Shown here: positions 13,255 to 27,800 of the stretch, piece after piece
How the letters are laid out: the number at the start of each line of letters is the position of its first letter
How positions within the stretch are numbered: the stretch's first letter is position 1
Assembly (NCBI RefSeq): GCF_028554725.1
Contig: NC_071671.1
Location: 55,632,501-55,696,500, forward strand
Source: Zeugodacus cucurbitae
Taxonomy: Eukaryota > Arthropoda > Insecta > Diptera > Tephritidae
Direction of reading: 5' to 3'
Length of the DNA stretch: 64,000 nucleotides
The notes under the pieces: generated by a model
Databases searched by the model: none
What the model saw: only the letters and a program-made list of their open reading frames with translations
Told to the model about the DNA's origin: nothing
Translations under genes and position numbers: made by a program

Positions 13255-14100
13255 GGGTGCGCCTCGCACAGCGACACAGCCACAGCCCCAAAGAGCGTAA
13301 CCCTAGCAGCCAGCACCCAGCACCCAACCAGCGTTTGCCAATGTTAAGACAGTGAAATGTAACGGTAAAGTTGAGCCACCCCCACCGAAAAAAAGCGATC
13401 GCACGCTGACCGCATGCTTCAGTTCAAAACTCGACTGTCAAGCAAGCGCACCTGTTGTCAGCACCGAACGAGAAAATTTCAACCAGAAAAATTCTAAAAA
13501 AATATTCGTCGCAGCAAATACAACAACAACTTAGCGTGAAATATTTCACATTATTTGCTATTTAATTGAATATTACGTATAAATTAGCAATTAAACACGC
13601 TTGATTTTCGTTTATTTTTGCCATTAAATCGACAATTAAAGCAATTAATTAACAATACAACTTCAGTTACAACTTCCACGAATTGTTGTTGGTGTTGTTG
13701 TGTTGTATATTCGCGTGTATTGCCGGTACTTATAAACTGCTACTCGTAAACTAGAAATCAAAATAACGCAATAAAATTAAACAATATAAATGCAACAACA
13801 ACAATATAAAAACAATAGTTGACAATTTTCACACTGCAAGTTGAAAAAAAAAATCAAACGTAACCAACTTATTTACGGTGTTAGAAAAGCAGTAACGCTC
13901 GCGTAAATTCATTCAGTTCGCTTTGCGGCGTCGTCGGTGTCATCATCGTCGTCATTATCACTTTTACTCGTTTTGATTTCCGATTTGTTAACAACTCACT
14001 CATTGTGGTCGACCGCATATCTGAAATTATCGCCGAAAAGAACACACAATCTCAAGTGTAAGTTCTTCTCAAGTGCCTACCACAGGTAGTATTTAGTTGC
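13251..14100 (+). other. Probable 5' UTR / promoter-proximal region of Drip
   Basis: More GC than the surroundings, with CAACAACAAC runs at 13519-13530 and 13792-13803. A 60-codon open frame at 13352-13534 starts with GTG, not ATG, so I do not call it a gene. GTAAGT at 14058-14063 could act as an alternative donor for a noncoding first exon. Confidence 0.4.
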
Positions 14101-14233
14101 ATGGCGTCTGTGGTTCAGCAGTCTCCTCAGGAAGGCAAGACAACGCAAGTGCAAATCTCTTACGAGCAGCGTGAAAAAAAGGTTTTCCACGAAAGTACCG
14201 AAATGACTTACTCGGCGGATCGCGTTTCTGAGG
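14101..14233 (+). CDS. Drip: Drip exon 1 (N-terminal cytosolic extension)
   Basis: Starts at ATG 14101 and ends phase 1 before GTAATTT. It encodes 44 polar residues with no membrane segment, rich in Gln, Glu, Lys, Ser and Thr. The leftover G joins AC of exon 2 to make Asp45. The start context (TTGC before ATG) is weak. This exon is the least certain of the five, because short ORFs occur by chance; frame agreement with exon 2 supports it. Confidence 0.75.
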
Positions 14234-17200
14234 GTAATTTCTGTTTCTGTTTCTGTTCAGAATAATAGTGATTTTGTTTTCAATTTCTAGTGTGGATTTG
14301 AAAAATCAATTTTTATACTTTTGGTGAATACCATATATCAAAATACTATAGCATTATTATTTGTGTGAAAAATTTATGAATTTTTACTAACTTAAAGGAT
14401 AATGCAGAATGTTAATTGGTGTTGTTAATTTCTAGTCTTAGTGAAAATGTTAAAATTATTGGAATTTTTTTTTTTAAAGAAGATAAAACAAAAAGGATTA
14501 GGTTAAAAAAAAATGTATTTTGTGTGTGTTCAAGTTTTTGTGTTTTTTTCTGTGTATTAAAGAAATATGTTTTTGGTAAAATCATACTAATCAGTACTAG
14601 TTACAGTAAAGAAAGAACAAAAGTGTAATATATGTTAAAAATATGAATTTTTTATATATTATTTCCTTCCCGATCTTTTAAGTGACAATTTTAAAAAAAT
14701 ATTTTTTAAGTTTTATTTAAAAAATAGAGGAAGAGAAAAGAAAAAAATTAATTTCAGTGAAAAATATTTCAATTTTTAAAATGTGATGTAAAGTAAATTT
14801 TTTTTTTTTGTAATTGAAAAATTAGAATTTTCGAAATTATCTCTTGAAACCTAACAATAGTTTAATGTAAGCTACTTAATTACGTAATCTAAAATGTGCA
14901 ATATTAATCAATCAAATAAGTAAATAGACTTATCAAGAAAGTAAATATTTTCCTTTAATAAAAAATAAGAAGAATAGTAAAGATTCCTGAGTAAAAATAG
15001 ATAGATTTTAACGGCATCAGTCCAAATAAAAGCTCGGTCAGTATTTCTGAAAAATATATGGGATGATGGAATTCTTAGTTCCTTCAAATACAACTAAAAA
15101 CAAATAGAAACTACACCAAGCTTCTTCATTGTCCAGCTTTTGCCAGACTGAGGTTGAAACATCTCGAAAGGCCCTTTTTCGGCGATCCTAGCGAATTGGC
15201 TTGAATCGATATTAGTCGTCTTAAGAAATTTGTGACGGATTCCAAGCGTTTTGTTGAATCTTTAAGGTCTTTGATCCACAGTGAGTTTTATTGGTACCAC
15301 AATGGACAGCGCCAGGCTGTCTAAGTGAGATCTTCTGTTTTTGCAGAGATCTGCCTAAAAACCTAACCTAACACCAAGCTTCTGAAAAAATAGCTCAAGT
15401 CATTACTTTTTTGTCTGCCATATTTAAGAATCGTGTACTAATAGTTACAGACTTCCAACTTCCTTGCAATATTCAATTCCTCTTCCAGAAAATTAATATA
15501 AAGTCACTTGAACTGACGGAAATTAAAATATCATACAAGCACTACAGATGGCTTTGTTATCACTCGCTGATTACATTTTCTCTGAATTGATAAAGTAATT
15601 TTTCATAATTTTAACCATGAATGAATAGATAAAACATTTATAATTTTTCAGCAACATTTTTCACTTGAGCAATTGGATGCATATAGGAGATATGTCAGGC
15701 CTTTTTAGCATATATTATACCCTTTTTCAAAGGTCTTGAATTCGAGTTCACTCTGTGCTGAGGCATAATATACGATTTCTGAGTCAAATTTACATATTAT
15801 TTATTTCTTTAATGTGTTCCTTAAGACCGATTTGGTTATATTCCAATATTATTAATAACAAAAACTTAGCATTTTTTAAAAATAACGTATAAAAAAATTA
15901 TATGGGATTTAAAGTACGACCTGTATATTATTAAAAATTTGATAAGTCATTTTCATAAGCTAATAATTTTAGAGAAAACTAAAAAATATTCGTTTTTCAT
16001 ATTCAAAAAGGTTTACGTGATCTCTAAAATGTCATCAAACACAAGTTCGCAGAACACAAACTTTTTTATAACCACTTGCATTCCTGTATCTATATATACA
16101 TTTATAGTTTTATATGTCATCTCCTAAACCGTGTCATAAATGTGCTTCCATGTTCTGAATGTGATTTATGACGACTTAATCCTAAACCATGCGTTACTTG
16201 ATAACCGTTATGCTACTAAAAGTAAAAATAACATTATATATTTAATTACTCAGATAAGTGAGCTTATAGCAAAAGTGTGACGAAATATTCAATGTCATAA
16301 AAATTATTGCTAAATATTTGCTTGTAGTATATTTTATGAGAATTTTTATTTGAGTTTGCGTTGTGGCCAATATAATTTAATTTAGATAAAACAGAGTACA
16401 AGAAATTTTGTGTAATAAAAAAAGTTTTAAATGATAAAACTTGAAAAAGGTTATTGGAAAATTTAAATTTTTATTCCAAAGCAAGTAACGTTTGTATACA
16501 TTAGTCTTATATTGTTTTATATACATTAATATTTGGTGTATCAAAGATAGTTGTTAGTAGTTGGATTTAGTTCACTTTGAAACCTAATTTACTTAGCTTG
16601 AATCACAATTATATAGCTTTGGAATAACCTAAGTTTCTCGGTTGCAGTTAACAATTGAAGTCAAAAACTTCGAATTTTAAAATATCATCTATCCAAGAAC
16701 ATTTTTTCAGCAGAGCTGATAACATTTCGACAGTTACTTTTCTCTACTTTTTCAATTGTCTTTCTATCTTTGTCAATCCCGTCCAGTAGAATTTCGCTGA
16801 TGCCGTATTAGTCTATAGCTGTTGGTATTCAAGCATTTTACCATCTCATTAACAATTGATCCAGTAATTTCCAAAAATCATATTTTCATGGATTTGAGAG
16901 AAATTTGTATCGTGGCCTTCAAACTTGACTTCTTTTAATATTCTCTTGAATCAACACTGGATTTGTAACAGATTTCGACAAACAGAAACCTTTCTTTTAT
17001 GAACGCAACCGACTCTTGGGTCCAAAAAAATACCTTTGTATCTTGAGAGCAGCTACTATATCGTTTTATGGTACCTATAAGAGATTTATATCATGTGACA
17101 TCTCTCCAATTCTAACACAAAGAAAAATCGATGGTAATATCTTTTACTCTTTCGAAGTTCTGGTCGCTAACAGAGATGCTGGAAAACTCGCATGAGACAC

Positions 17201-18853
17201 TTCTACTGAGTTCCTCTCATTTTCACTGAATATTAAATATGTGACTTCATAATACTAGTTCCTTTAGGAATGTTGTATTTTAACCTAACCTTTAAATAAT
17301 TTTGTTTTTCATGAAATGTTTCGAGTCATTTTTGACTTCTGTTTTATGTACATAATATTAAATCTCTATATTCTCAGTGCATGTATTAATTTCGTATAAC
17401 TTACATGTCTAACAACAATATTGTATTAACAGATGCTCAACAAAATCGAGTAACTTCTATAAATTAAGTGCTTCACATACCAGTGTCACATATTTCTAGA
17501 TATCACGTGTTGCGTAGTTTCCCACCAATAAAATAGTTTGTGTGCCTAAGCATGTTTATACAAATGTCAAACTTCACGCCTGTCAATCAAACCAATCACT
17601 TGGTCTTTATGGGTGTTAAAAACAAAATTTGTGGTATTTTGCGCTTCAATTTGTGGTAGTATATTAGAATTCTCCTAGACAAAGAAATGTTTGTTTATTT
17701 GTATAAATAAAGTTAGTTATTGCTAGCGATAGAACGCTACTCATTGTCTTCAAACAGCGCATAGTATCTTGACTCTTTGTTGATTGATTTGCTTCACAGC
17801 AAATTTACGTTTGAATGCCGGAACATCAAAATGCTCTTTACGACTAGCTCTAATAACTTTCGTGTTGTGTTTTGAAAATATTTCTTGGACAAATCAATTA
17901 TCTGTGATGTTTTTTGATTCGCTGTCATTTGAAGCATAAATGATAATGATAAAAAGAAGACAGTACTAATATTTTGTGAGTTAATTGACGTACAAATGTT
18001 ATACTCAGATTGCTTACTTCTTCTTTTAAATTTTAAAACACACCCTCAAATATTTTTTTGTTAGTTATCAGTTGCTGCATGGTCTGTTGTTTCTGTCATT
18101 TTAAACGAATCTTTATATAATTTTTATTATATTTATTATGTAGTAAAATTTTATATATATTTAACTTACGTCTTCTTTCCTTCCTTCCTTTACAGACATT
18201 CCCAAAATCATTGGTGTCAGTGACATCACCGAGAACAAGAAAATATGGCGCGCACTAATTGGCGAATTCTTGGGCACATTCTTCTTGGTCGCCATCGGTG
18301 TTGGCAGTTGTACCGGCGGTGATGCGTACTCACCATCGGTGCCACAAATCGCTTTCTGCTTCGGTTTAGTGGTGGCCACTATGGCGCTGGTAAGTTCAGT
18401 AAAACAATATTATTTTTTTATACAATATTAATTATTTAAAATTAAAAAAAAATCAATCGAACTAAAAAAATTGAATTGGAATGGAAAAAGGAAATTTAAT
18501 AATTTGAAAAAGTAAATTTTCCAAATAATTATTTTTAAACTTTTTCAATATGATTTCACTATCATATTTCCTGACTCTTTATATCAACACAATCTCTAAC
18601 TTTCGATATACTTAACTGAGTTCTATAAATATTTTTTCGACATACATACATAAATTTAATGCTCCCATACTCGTTTGGAAGGTTAAGCTCGCAATTAAAG
18701 CTAAATGATCAGGCTTTTCAATTGCTCATCTCCATTTAATTACTGTAGAACAAGCTTGGAAAATATCGCATATTAAATCAATTGGCACATAATTGTTTAT
18801 TGGGGTAGGTTCAAGTCAATCAAAAGTGCAACTAGATAATATTTACAGATATA

Positions 18854-18885
<32 letters not shown>

Positions 18886-21800
18886 GATTGGCGTTGCAAC
18901 CGTTTAGCCGGTTATAGCCGAATCGATAGTGCGCCACCTCTCTCTCTCCTTCGCAGTTCGGCGCCAGTTGGAGATCCCAAGTGTAACCAGGTCGCTCTCC
19001 ACCTGGTCCCTCCAACGGAGTGGAGGCCTTCCCCTTCCTCGGCTTCCTCCGGCGGGTACTGCATCGAACACTTTCAGGGCTGGAGTGTTTTCGTCCATTC
19101 GGACAACATGACCTAGCCAGCGTAGCCGCTGTCTTTTTATTCGCTGAACTATGTCAATATCGTCGTATAACTCGTACAGCTCATCGTTCCACCGTCTGCG
19201 GTATTCGCCGTTGCCAATGTTCTTAAGACCATAAATCTTACGCAAAATTTTCCTCTCGAAAACTCCTAGTGTCGTCTCATCTGATGTTGACATCGTCCAA
19301 GCTTCTGCACCGTAAAGCAGGACGGGAATGATAAGCGACTTGTAGAGCTTGATTTTGGTTCGTCGAGAGAGGACTTTACTGTTCAATTGCCTACTCAGTC
19401 CAAAGTAGCACCTGTTGGCAAGAGTTATTCTGCGCTGGATTTCAAGGCTGACATTGTTCGTGTTGTTGATGCTGGTTCCCAGGTATACGAAATTATCTAC
19501 GACCTCGAAGTTATGACTGTCAACAGTGACGTGGGAGCCAAGACGCGAATGCGCCGACTGTTTGTTTGATGACAGGAGATATTTCGTCTTGTCCTCATTC
19601 ACCTCCAGACCCATTCGCTTCGCCTCCTTATCCATGCGGGAAAAAGCAGAACAAACGGCGCGGTTGTTGCTTCCGATGATATCAATATCATCGGCGTACG
19701 CCAGGAGCTGTACACTCTTGTAGAAGATTGTACCTTCTCGGTTTAGCTCTGCAGCTCTTATAATTTTTTCCAGCATCAGGTTAAAGAAGTCGCACGATAG
19801 TGAGTCACCTTGTCTAAAACCTCGTTTGGTATCGAACGGCTCGGAGAGGTCCTTCCCAATCATGACGGAGCTTTTGGTGTTGCTCAACGTCAATTTACAC
19901 AGCCGTATTAGTTTTGCGGGGATACCAAATTCAGACATCGCGGCGTAAAGGCAACTCCTTTTCGTGCTGTCGAAAGCAGCTTTAAAATCGACAAAAAGGT
20001 GGTGGGTGTCGATCCTCTTTTCACGGGTCTTCTCCAAGATTTGGCGCATGGTAAATATCTGGTCAGTTGTCGATTTTCCAGGTCTAAAGCCACACTGATA
20101 AGGTCCAATCAGTTCGTTGACGGTGGGCTTTAGTCTTTCACACAGTACGCTCGATAGAACCTTGTATGCGATATTTAGGAGGCTGATCCCACGGTAATTG
20201 GCGCAGATTGTGGGATCTCCCTTTTTATGGATTGGGCAGAGCACACTGAGATTCCAATCGTCAGGCATGCTTTCTTCCGACCATATTCTGCAAAGAAGCT
20301 GATGCATGCCCCTTATCAGTTCTTCGCCGCCGTATTTGAATAGTTCTGCCGGCAATCTATCGGCCCCCGCTGCTTTGTTGTTCTTCAAGCGGGTAATTGC
20401 TATTCGAATTTCTTCATGGTCGGGTAATGGAACATCTGTTCCATCGTCATCGATTGGGGGATCGGGTTCGCCATCATTTACAGATATATATGAATCGATA
20501 AAGTACAGTGTCATAGTTAGCTTTAGAGTAAACCATTGTGTTCAAAAATATCTTGTTATATTATTCTTCGAAATTTTTTAAAATAAGAACAGTCGATTTG
20601 TGCTTAATTTCTACATTAATTCTCTCTATTCACAAAATATTTGTACCACGAGGTATGACGATTTTTATAGTAGTTGTTCGTTTTCAGCAGGTATATCCTA
20701 AGATAACTAATTTCTATGTCATAGCTCAATCTATCTATGCTTCCATTTTTATAATATAACCTAAGACCTATAGACAACTTCGAAATCGGCATTAATATAG
20801 TTTATATACCAATGGACCAAAAAAGGTTCACTACCATGAATCTCTCTATGAGACTACATTCAAAATTTCAACACTTCGACGTAAAATTTTGCCTTAGCGG
20901 AGGTTTTTACTAATTAATCGGAGTAGATTTGATTTTTGTCATAATGCCACATCAGCTGTTTTTTCATATACTGCCAAGGTTGCCAGCTTACAATATTTGG
21001 AGTCATACAAAATTATATCAAGAAATATGTCTATTTCTTTGCAATATGAAAATGAATGAATTTATTCATTTATACAAGAAAAGGTAGATCAGGTATAATC
21101 ATTATGCAAATTAGTCCCACATATAGATTAAGGGGCTATACCAGTGTAACCCATAAAAAATTACATGGGTTTCGTGAATTTTTTTTTAAAGAAAGTACTC
21201 GATCGATTGTTTTTTTTCTTTACAAAAATATTGAAAAACAACGGATTTATATGCTGTCTTCGGTGGTGCCAAAAAAAAGTTCAATAACTGCTGACATGAT
21301 TCCGGCCGAATGAGTTGTTGAAAGCAAATTTCATATACAATGACCTACGATTTTGGCGTAGTTCTGAAAAAATAACAATTTTTTAGATAAAAAAGGGCTT
21401 TCTTTTAATGCCAAATTGACAATTTTCAACCAATCAAAAAGATCGTACGTCATTGTATAGTAAATATATTCAAGAATTCTGAGTTTAAAAAAATTCAAAA
21501 ACTATGACCTTGCCGCTTTCACAGGATATTTTTGAAAGTATAAACTATCGAATAAGCAAAAAATATAAAATCGATTTTTTTGAAAAAATGCTTAATGGCA
21601 ACATTGCTACTATATAAGGCATCCAAAACTTCGTATATGCTTCAATATTGTTTTTAATGTTCTGTTTTATAACTCTTTGTTATGGGAGTCGAAAATTAAA
21701 GACTGCATATCAAACTTGTAAATCGATTTTTTGTTAGAATTACTAACCGCTTAAATCATGTTTTTAAAAGCTTTTCTTCGGCCTATTTTATGGTTATATT

Positions 21801-24800
21801 TCACTCGATCTTTTCGATCGTTATATATCTCTATAACTGTATCATATTTCTCTATTAATATCGTTCTCTTTCACTCCCCAGACCTCACTCATAAACTCAA
21901 TATGTTATAGAGGTTAGTCACAATGTGCTCCACGATTTTTCATTAATTTCTACCCAATATTTATTTCCGAATCCCTTGATAGTTTGAACTATTTGATATT
22001 ATTATTCAATAATTTTCCTAAATAATCTATTTTATCTGTAATACTTCGCCCACGTGACCACTGTGCTTCCACTTTTCCAACATACTTTTAATAAACCAGT
22101 AATGAACTCATATTTAGGCCTAAGCCACATATTTCTAAGACATTGGCATTCGCATTTCAGAGTTGTCAAACCAGCTAGGCATAAAAGCAAAAATTAACAC
22201 AGACAATTAACTGAAAATGAAATCATAAAACTCGAGGCATAAAAATGTTTTTTTCTGCTTTATTTTATTTGTAAACCAGAATAATGTTGCAAGTGCAACA
22301 AACAACGGCAAATACAAATGAAAACCAGCTAGCGAATTGTATTGCTGACAAAACTACATTTGCTGTGAATGGGAGCGAGCAAGCGACCGACGGCGCATGC
22401 GTGACAAACGCATGGCATTAAGCCGAGTATTAAAACGTCTATTAAAGCGAGTATATCTGCAACTAAATCGTTCGACTGATTTGTCAGCGGACGCCAACTG
22501 AAATGATTGCAACGCTTAATTACGCGCAGGCACACACACACACTTGGATATATCTTTGTATATTTGTGTGTAATTTTGAAACTAAATGTGCGCCTATTTA
22601 TGCACGCACGTACTTAACCAATGACAAGTGCAACGCCAATGCATGCAATGAAGTTCTAGATTGAGTTGGAGCACCGGCGAGTGGATGAAATCCACTTTGT
22701 AGAGGGCAGCGGCTGTTGTAAATGGCAGGCATTTGCTGTAATTAGCTTTAATCAACGCTCGCTTAGATGCTCGCTTACTTTGACTGTGTTGTTGTTATTG
22801 TAGTTTATTTCAATTGCCTTCAATCTTGTACTATTTGTTGTTGTGCACGTTGTTGTTACTGCTGATGCTGCTGGGTTACCTCTGGCTCATAGTTCACTGC
22901 ACGCCACTGTAGCATTGAAATTATTGCAGCGTTGTTGCAAATGTCAGCGCATTAATGCATTTGTTGCAGCGCGATCGCCTACGGTATTTTTGATCATGTA
23001 GAGGAATACCCTGCAGTTATCATGCATCAGTTAATTGTTGGTATGCTAAGTAATATTTACTCGAAAAATTTACGATTTTCGAGTTGGGCTAACAATAGCT
23101 CTTAGATTTATGGTTTACTGTAAAAAATCGCCAATTAATCAAAATAATGATTAAACAAAATAATTTATGAAATTTACAAACATTACCACCAAATTTATGT
23201 TGTTAAAAAATTAGAAAAAATTAACAAAAATAATTGCATTTAATTGCAAGTTATTTGAATTTGCATGAAGCGAATACTGGGGTTTTCATGTGAGCTCAAA
23301 TATATTAAGGTCGTCCTTAAATATATGGTGATTTTTGGTTTAAATATCATTCAAGTAAAACTTAAAGAAATAGTATTGCCAACATTTAAACTTCATTATA
23401 TATACATATATATAGATTTGGCGTAGGAAACCGCTTTAAGCGATTATAGCACTGGTGGATTCCACCAGTGCGCGTCACTCATTCCTCCTTTTTGCATTTT
23501 GGCGCCAACTGGAAACACCAAGTGACGCCAGGTCACTTTCCACTTTGTCTTGCCATCGGAGTGGAGCGACCTACTCTTTCTCGGCTTCCTCCAGCGGGTA
23601 CTGCATCGAACACTTTCAGATCTGGGTCACTTTCGTCCATTCGTACAACATGACCTAGCCAGCGTAGCCGCTGTCTTTTTATTCGCTGGACTATGTCTAT
23701 GTCGTCGAATAACACATACAGCTCATCGTTCCATCGTCTACGGTATTCGCCGTTGCCAATTCTTAAAGGACCATAAATCTTCCGCAAAACCTTTCTCTCG
23801 AAAACTCCTAGTGTCGTCTCATCTGATGTTGACATCTTCCAAGCTTCTGCACCATAAAGCAGGACGGGAATGATAAGCGACTTGTAGAGTTTGATTTTGG
23901 TTCGTCGAGAGAGAACCTTACTTTTCAATTGCCTACTCAGTCCAAAGTAGCATTTGTTGCCAAGAGTGATACTGCGTTGGATTTCGAGGCTGACATTGTT
24001 GGTGTTGTTAATGCTGGTTCCCAAGTAAACGATACTATCTACAATTTGAAAGTTATGACTGTCAACAGTGACGTGGGAGCCGAACAACACTTCAAACTTC
24101 ATTAATACAGGAATTTTGCTGTATAGTGCGGCTACGTCCTTAGAAGGCCATCTTGCTAGTTGTAAATCCTACAACTTTTTTTAACTTTGTTTCCCAACTA
24201 TGTTTTTTGCTTATCAGTATCGTTTGGCATTCCTCTCAAAGCATTTTCCCCGAAAGTCGGGTATAAATACCACGAATATTTTTACATTAAGATTTGTCAA
24301 CTTGGCAACATTCCACACATTTATTTGGGGTAATCTTTTCTATCATCAAAAAGTAGTCTATCCAGGTCAAATCACCTGAACTACATAGAACAAATCAGAG
24401 ATGCATTCCCTGATATGGTTGGAGAACCAGTAGTTTGCCCCAATTATGTGTTGTTTCTTGCTCTTTTTGACATTTAATTGAATAAAATTTAATTAAAATT
24501 GAAGTGTGGAACCACAAAGTAGTAAATTAAGTGGCTTTAGTACGCACAGAGCAGTAACTTTTTCGAAAAGGAAAGGGTGTCGAGAGAGTATATTCTAGAG
24601 TCTTCGCACTATAAATAGAAACATTTTGTCAATTCTATTAACGGATGAGTTAGAAATCTCTGCTTCTATGTTTGCTGTATAGAATTCCAGCTCTGAAAAA
24701 GCATATTGAACATAAATGTCAAAACTATGTATTTATCTGGACAACTGATTTAACAGTGATCCCAAACACCCAATAGGCCCTAAAAAATAAAAAGATAAAA

Positions 24801-27800
24801 AAATATTTCACTTTTCGTCACATTTTTTTTTTTTTGTTTTGGTTTCGGCAATATATTCTTTTAACGAAATTCTAAAGAGTTGCCTACTTATACTAAATTG
24901 TGGACCTGCAGTAAAAGAAATATACAAAGTTGTTTTAATGGTTTACTGAGGAACTTTTCGAGTTATCGTATACAAAGTGTATCAATATAAAGTTTCGAGA
25001 GAGATAGTTGGTAGTACTAACCATCACAAAACAGATTTATAATATATTTTTTGAAATCTCGCAAAGCGAATCTGAACTCTATTTTCCTACGCTTCTATTT
25101 TGGGCTGTAGTCTATCTTTAATTTTTTTTTGTACCACCCTAATATAAGCAGCATATGCATATTCAAGCAAATATACACCCAGCTCTCAACCTTAGCATTG
25201 CAAAAAGTACATACATACATATATATATTCATACATTGTTGTTTTGTCGTTGTTGTTGTTGGTAAGCACTGTCAATAATAGTTATAACTTATCAACCAAC
25301 CAACCCAGCTTTCCATCACTCAACTGAACTCGACAAGCCCATTGTTCTGTTTTGTTGTTCTTTTTGTGTTTTATTTTTTGCGCACATTTTCTCTTTGATT
25401 TATGTAATATCATTTACCGTTGAATTTATGCGCAAACAATGTGAGTGCATGCATGCATTAATATGTAAAATTATATGCACACAAGTGTACATATGTACAT
25501 ATGTATTGCAAGGGTATAAATAAACGTCATGCAAACAGGTGTTTTACTTGTATTACTTTATTTTTGTTGTTGTTCTCGACATTATTTTTGTTTTTTGTAG
25601 TGTAGGCCAGTCATTTTAATTGCTAATCACAAGTATTGCACGCAAATTTATGAAGCATTAAATACCACAACAACAACCACAAACCACTTAACCGTCACAG
25701 TAGGCGTTCAATTATTGTTAACATGATTATAATGAACGGATATCTGCGATAAATATGTATAACTGCCATTGAGCGCGAGATAACAATGTGTGCGATAGCG
25801 TACTATTGATATTAGCATAGCCAATTGTTATAATATTTACAATACTTGCCTTGTGTATTTGCACAAATGTTTGGTAGCGCATGTGATATTGTGCATACGT
25901 AGGCAGCATTACGCTTTGATACGCCGAAAAGTACTGAGTGAAAGATAATTTTATTTAAATTTTTTTTATCATTTCATTTTTGTTTTTTTTTTCTACCTTG
26001 TCCTTGGTCCACATGAGCTTGTGCTTTCTTTGTTAATTATTGAGTCGCTATTTGCGATTGGCATTCTTGATTTTTTTTATTTTTATTTGCTTATTTATCT
26101 TTTTGTCTTTGGTTGTTTTCACGATTAATGCAGTGCTGTTTAATTAAGTAAGTTAATTAAATTAGGCGTCATAACGGTGACAGAAGTTCTTTTTATTTTT
26201 CTATTCCTAAAGCAAGGTGTGAGATATAGTGTCTAGACCTATTTACGTTCACACATTCGTATATTTATACGAACAAAATGTATTCTGTTACCACCATTCA
26301 GATAATATGTACTCTATATACATATATTTAAGGCAACTCTCATAATTATTCTAAATACGAGCGTTTCTTACTTAAGCTAACATCATTCACATCTTTTGGA
26401 AATTGGTTATCAATTGTAATTTCCAATTGCTTCAAAAGAAAGAGCAAATCTTCTTTGAGATGCTCCTACCCTTCGTGATCTTCAGATTTATTAAGTGAAA
26501 TAGCGGAGATTTTTATAAGCAGAGTATTGAGACTTCCAGAAATAGGCCCAAATTTTAATACTATCTGGTAAAGAGTTACCCTTTTGAAGGGATGCTATAT
26601 ATTCTTTCTACCTTAAGAAGAAGAAGGATCAAAATGACGTTCTATAAAATCACCCGAAGTTGTAGTCCCATTTTTGCTCACTAAAAACTCATACTAAGCC
26701 AGTTCCCCAGGAATTATAAAATTTTCCCCAAAAGTGCTGCCGCTCCAAATCCATGGTCCATCAATATGAATATCAATATTTCACTTTCGCAACCTACTTT
26801 GTATGGACTGTGACTAGGACCATTATTCCCATTGTAGTAGAATGCGGTAAAATCCAGAGAGTTTGCTTTATTTAACTTTAGTCAATTAGGAGATACGTAC
26901 ATTAGATCGTAGAGCCAAAACATGTTTGATAGTTTTGTTACCATATATGTACATACAGATGTAAATATATCTCCTAGACACTTGCTCCTTACGGTAGCAT
27001 AACAGTTTACCAAATTATAGGTAAAATTATGGTTTTTGAATAACACGGTTTTGTAGGAGTGTAATACTAGTCCTCATACAAATTCGAGTGAAGGAATCGA
27101 GTCAATATGAACTATTTATTATTTATAGGAAGATGATTCTTATCAAATACCCGAAGCTCCGTAGACTTCTTATGACTCACACCGAACTACAAGAACTTTT
27201 CAATCGCGGAAATATTATAAATTACCATTTAACTCTCGAAAACATATATGTACATATTGTTATTAAAGTCTTAAAAATCTACATTTTGATTACCCTACTA
27301 CTAACTATTACTATTATATATAGACATTGCGTAACTTTTACCTATTTCTATAAACAAAACATATAGTTTATTTCGAAATACTATTTCTTAGTACTTACAC
27401 ATAACTATTAAACTTGATTTATTGCATTTCAAACCAGCGTTAATAGCTTTTACTTTATTTTGATGACTTGACATTAAAAACATTTTAACGATATGGTGAA
27501 TGTAATTAAAAGCCATACATAATGTGATTAACTGTTTTTTTTTGTTTTGTTCTAAAATTAAAAACAATAATAATACTCAAAGCGTGTAACGCATCAAATT
27601 AAATATTTACTACAGTAATTAAATTGCCCGAGACTCTTCGAATTCGCATTAATTTCGTGCTGTAAATAGTTTTGTTACCACTGACTTCTATTATACTCCT
27701 AACTGTTTATTTTTAATAACTGTTTACAGAAAAAGTTGTTTATGAAATTGCATTAGAGACCTTGAAAATAAGTATATGAGTATGGATATACTATGTAGCA

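Noticed and set aside
13352..13534. 60-codon frame in the Drip 5' region
   Set aside because: Begins with GTG; no ATG; more likely 5' UTR.
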